Shown: in pieces, positions 26,915 to 28,667 of the stretch
Layout of the letters: every line of letters begins with the position of its first letter
Position numbering within the stretch: position 1 is the first letter of the stretch
Virus record (IMG/VR): IMGVR_UViG_3300020457_000064
Span: 1-28,667 of that record
Strand: one strand, 5' to 3'
DNA length: 28,667 bases
DNA from: a virus
The notes under the pieces: model-generated
The model's database searches: none
Told to the model about the DNA's origin: nothing
What the model saw: the letters and a program-made list of their open reading frames with translations, nothing else
Made by a program: the position numbers and the translations under genes

Positions 26915-28107
26915 TGCCAAATATTAACGATAGAATTGGTTCACAGAATGTAATTAGAGTCTTATCTAATGCATCAGCACCTCCAACAAGATTAATTAAT
27001 TTACTTGACGTTGATTCTACTAGATCATCAGAAAATGGATTAGTTCTTGTATGGGATCATCCAACATCAAAGTTTGTATTATCAGATTTAATTCATTCTA
27101 CTGCTCTTAAAGTTTCAGGAATATCTACATTTTCAAATGTTACAAATTCTACAACCATAGGAAATGGTGCTTTAACTATTGCGGGTGGAGTAGGAATTGC
27201 TAAAGATGTTAATATAGGTGGAAGAACTGTTTTTGCAGGAATATCAACATTCAATGGAGATATTGTTGATATCAATAGTGCCGTAGATATTTTAAAAAGT
27301 TTAGTTGTACAATCAAATCTTAATGTAAGTGGTATTACTACCTTAGCTGGTTCTGGTGGTATTACTACTACTGGTGGAGATTTTTATGTTGGTGGAGATT
27401 TATATGTAAAGGATGATGTTACATATGATGAAGTTAATGGTAGAAATCTCAATATAACTGGTATTGGTACAATTGCCCAATTAGATATTGGAGGAAATGT
27501 ACAAGTTTCTGGTATGATGACTGTTGGGTCATCTAGTATAACATTTGATGGTGATAATGATATTATTAATGTTGGTTCTGGAATAACTATTAGTTCAGGA
27601 GAAGGATTTTCTGCTACTGCTGGATTATCAATTGCAGGTATTGCTACAATAATTGGTGGACTTAACGCAACTCTTCTTACTGTTGCTCAACCCAATATCA
27701 CATCACTTGGAACTTTAAGTGCACTTAATGTAAATGGTGATTTAACTCTTACTGGTGCAAGTTATGATGCTAGTTGGATTAGATCATCAGGTTTCTTTAG
27801 ATTAAATGATAATGCTAAGGCTACATTTGGAACTTCGGATGATTTGCAAATATATCATGATGGCAGTTCCAGTTATATAACGGATATTGGTACTGGCGAT
27901 CTTAGAATTCGAGGTGCTGCTGATGTAGTAATTGAAGATGTAGCTGGTGCAAATAGTGCTGTATTTAATACTGATGCTGGTGTAGAGTTATATTGGAGAG
28001 GTAGTGGTGCTGGTAAGAAACTGGAAACTACTCAAACAGGTGCAGTAGTAACAGGTATTTTAACTGCTACTCAATTAAGTGGAATCATTGATGGAGGTTC
28101 ATTCTGA
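26914..28107 (+). CDS. Tail-fibre-like structural protein (397 aa)
   Basis: Residues 1-60 (NDRIGSQNVIRVLSNASAPP, then LINLLDVDSTRSSENGLVLVW) form an N-terminal domain of a type seen in marine phage fibre proteins. The remainder is a run of short strands with repeated GISTF, GITT and GIGT turns, as in a trimeric beta-helix or beta-prism. Near residue 305 is the segment ATFGTSDDLQIYHDGSSSYI, with GTGDLRI and VELYWRGSGAGKKLETTQTG behind it. This is a recurring motif of marine phage fibres and surface proteins. It probably forms a homotrimeric fibre or whisker on the neck or baseplate. It lies where T4 has 11, 12 and wac, and its TGA overlaps the gp13 start. Host-recognition function is inference. 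Confidence 0.82.
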   Translation: MPNINDRIGSQNVIRVLSNASAPPTRLINLLDVDSTRSSENGLVLVWDHPTSKFVLSDLIHSTALKVSGISTFSNVTNSTTIGNGALTIAGGVGIAKDVNIGGRTVFAGISTFNGDIVDINSAVDILKSLVVQSNLNVSGITTLAGSGGITTTGGDFYVGGDLYVKDDVTYDEVNGRNLNITGIGTIAQLDIGGNVQVSGMMTVGSSSITFDGDNDIINVGSGITISSGEGFSATAGLSIAGIATIIGGLNATLLTVAQPNITSLGTLSALNVNGDLTLTGASYDASWIRSSGFFRLNDNAKATFGTSDDLQIYHDGSSSYITDIGTGDLRIRGAADVVIEDVAGANSAVFNTDAGVELYWRGSGAGKKLETTQTGAVVTGILTATQLSGIIDGGSF

Positions 28108-28667
28108 TGGCAAAACCAACAACTAGACAAGGACTAGTAGATTATTGTTTGAGAAAATTAGGTGCACCAGTACTAGAAATTAATGTTGATGATGATCAAT
28201 TAGATGATTTAGTAGATGATGCTATTCAATTATTTAATGAGCGTCATTTTGATGGTGTTGAAAGAATGTATCTTAAATATAAATTAACTCAATATGATAT
28301 TGATAGAGGAAGGGCAAATAATAAAACTGGTAGTTCAAATACTGCTGGTATTGTAACTACTACTGCAACTTCTACTGATATACCTGGTGTTGGTGGTATT
28401 ATTTCTAATTGGTATGAAACTTCTAATTTTATTCAAGTTCCAGATTCTGTAATTGGTGTAGAAAGAATATTTAAATTTGATACTAGTGCTATTTCTAATG
28501 GTATGTTTAGTGTTAAATATCAACTATTTTTAAATGATGTTGCATTTAATCTTGGATATAATGGTCTTTTAAGTTATTCAATGACAAAATCATATCTAGA
28601 AGATATTGATATGATGTTAACTACAGATAAGCAAATTAGATATAATAAAAGACAAGATAGATTATAT
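28107..28667 (+). CDS. 13: Neck protein gp13, 5' part (3' end outside the window)
   Basis: The ATG at 28107 overlaps the preceding TGA (TGATG). The frame stays open through 28667, giving the first 187 residues; T4 gp13 has 309. The start (RQGLVDYCLRKLGAPVLEIN, then VDDDQLDDLVDDAIQLFNERH) is the conserved N-terminal helix pair of gp13-type neck proteins. The section PDSVIGVERIFKFD is also family-like. gp13 with gp14 forms the neck that closes the filled head and joins it to the tail. A low-complexity loop (about 74-95, rich in Thr, Gly and Ser) sits after RGRANN. Position after the fibre gene matches T4 wac-13. Confidence 0.9.
   Translation, partial: MAKPTTRQGLVDYCLRKLGAPVLEINVDDDQLDDLVDDAIQLFNERHFDGVERMYLKYKLTQYDIDRGRANNKTGSSNTAGIVTTTATSTDIPGVGGIISNWYETSNFIQVPDSVIGVERIFKFDTSAISNGMFSVKYQLFLNDVAFNLGYNGLLSYSMTKSYLEDIDMMLTTDKQIRYNKRQDRLY

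Noticed and set aside
1-28667. CRISPR array, tRNA gene, insertion sequence or diversity-generating retroelement
   Set aside because: I saw no regularly spaced direct repeats, cloverleaf with a TTCGANNC arm, transposase or reverse transcriptase, or terminal inverted repeats. The repeats present are protein-level repeats within structural genes.

Overview
The window looks like the tail/baseplate part of a large T4-like marine myovirus, most likely a cyanophage (Prochlorococcus or Synechococcus host) or a close pelagiphage-type relative. Three things support this. The sequence is very AT-rich, with A/T-ending codons and AGA arginine in the structural genes. The gene order gp25 - gp6 - giant protein - gp8 - DUF4815 protein - small virion proteins - fibre-like protein - gp13 parallels T4 6-7-8-9-10-11-12-wac-13. 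Three short gaps carry exact copies of the T4-type late promoter TATAAATA. All supported genes are on the + strand.

Region 1 (1-521): the 3' end of an unrecognised gene, overlapped by ATGA with a small HicA-like toxin gene. Codon use is less AT-biased than downstream. A G/C-stem terminator closes the region (551-576).

Region 2 (about 590-2162): an accessory cassette of short genes. It holds an AbrB/MazE-like small protein, a 57-aa hypothetical, a 253-aa GT-A glycosyltransferase-like protein, a 55-aa hypothetical and a 49-aa very basic protein. A textbook sigma-70 promoter (TTGACA, 17 nt, TATAAT with TGn extension) sits directly in front of the glycosyltransferase. The cassette ends in a GAAA-tetraloop terminator.

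Region 3 (2204-28667): the late structural region. A late promoter drives gp25, gp6 and a 4273-residue giant protein in the T4 gp7 position, with 1-nt spacing or overlapping junctions. A second late promoter precedes gp8 and a 2425-residue DUF4815 protein in the gp9/gp10 position, followed by a 66-aa coiled-coil protein. A third late promoter precedes a 112-aa structural protein, a 397-aa fibre-like protein and the neck protein gp13, which runs off the end.

The most unusual part is the giant protein with gp8 and the 2425-aa protein. They share recurrent beta-type modules (a GGSGY repeat, a GDEIxxY...RGxxGT module and GIGT motifs). The giant also carries a YHYH-like domain whose signature motif is altered, plus tandem internal duplications. 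I saw no tRNA, CRISPR, insertion sequence or diversity-generating retroelement.
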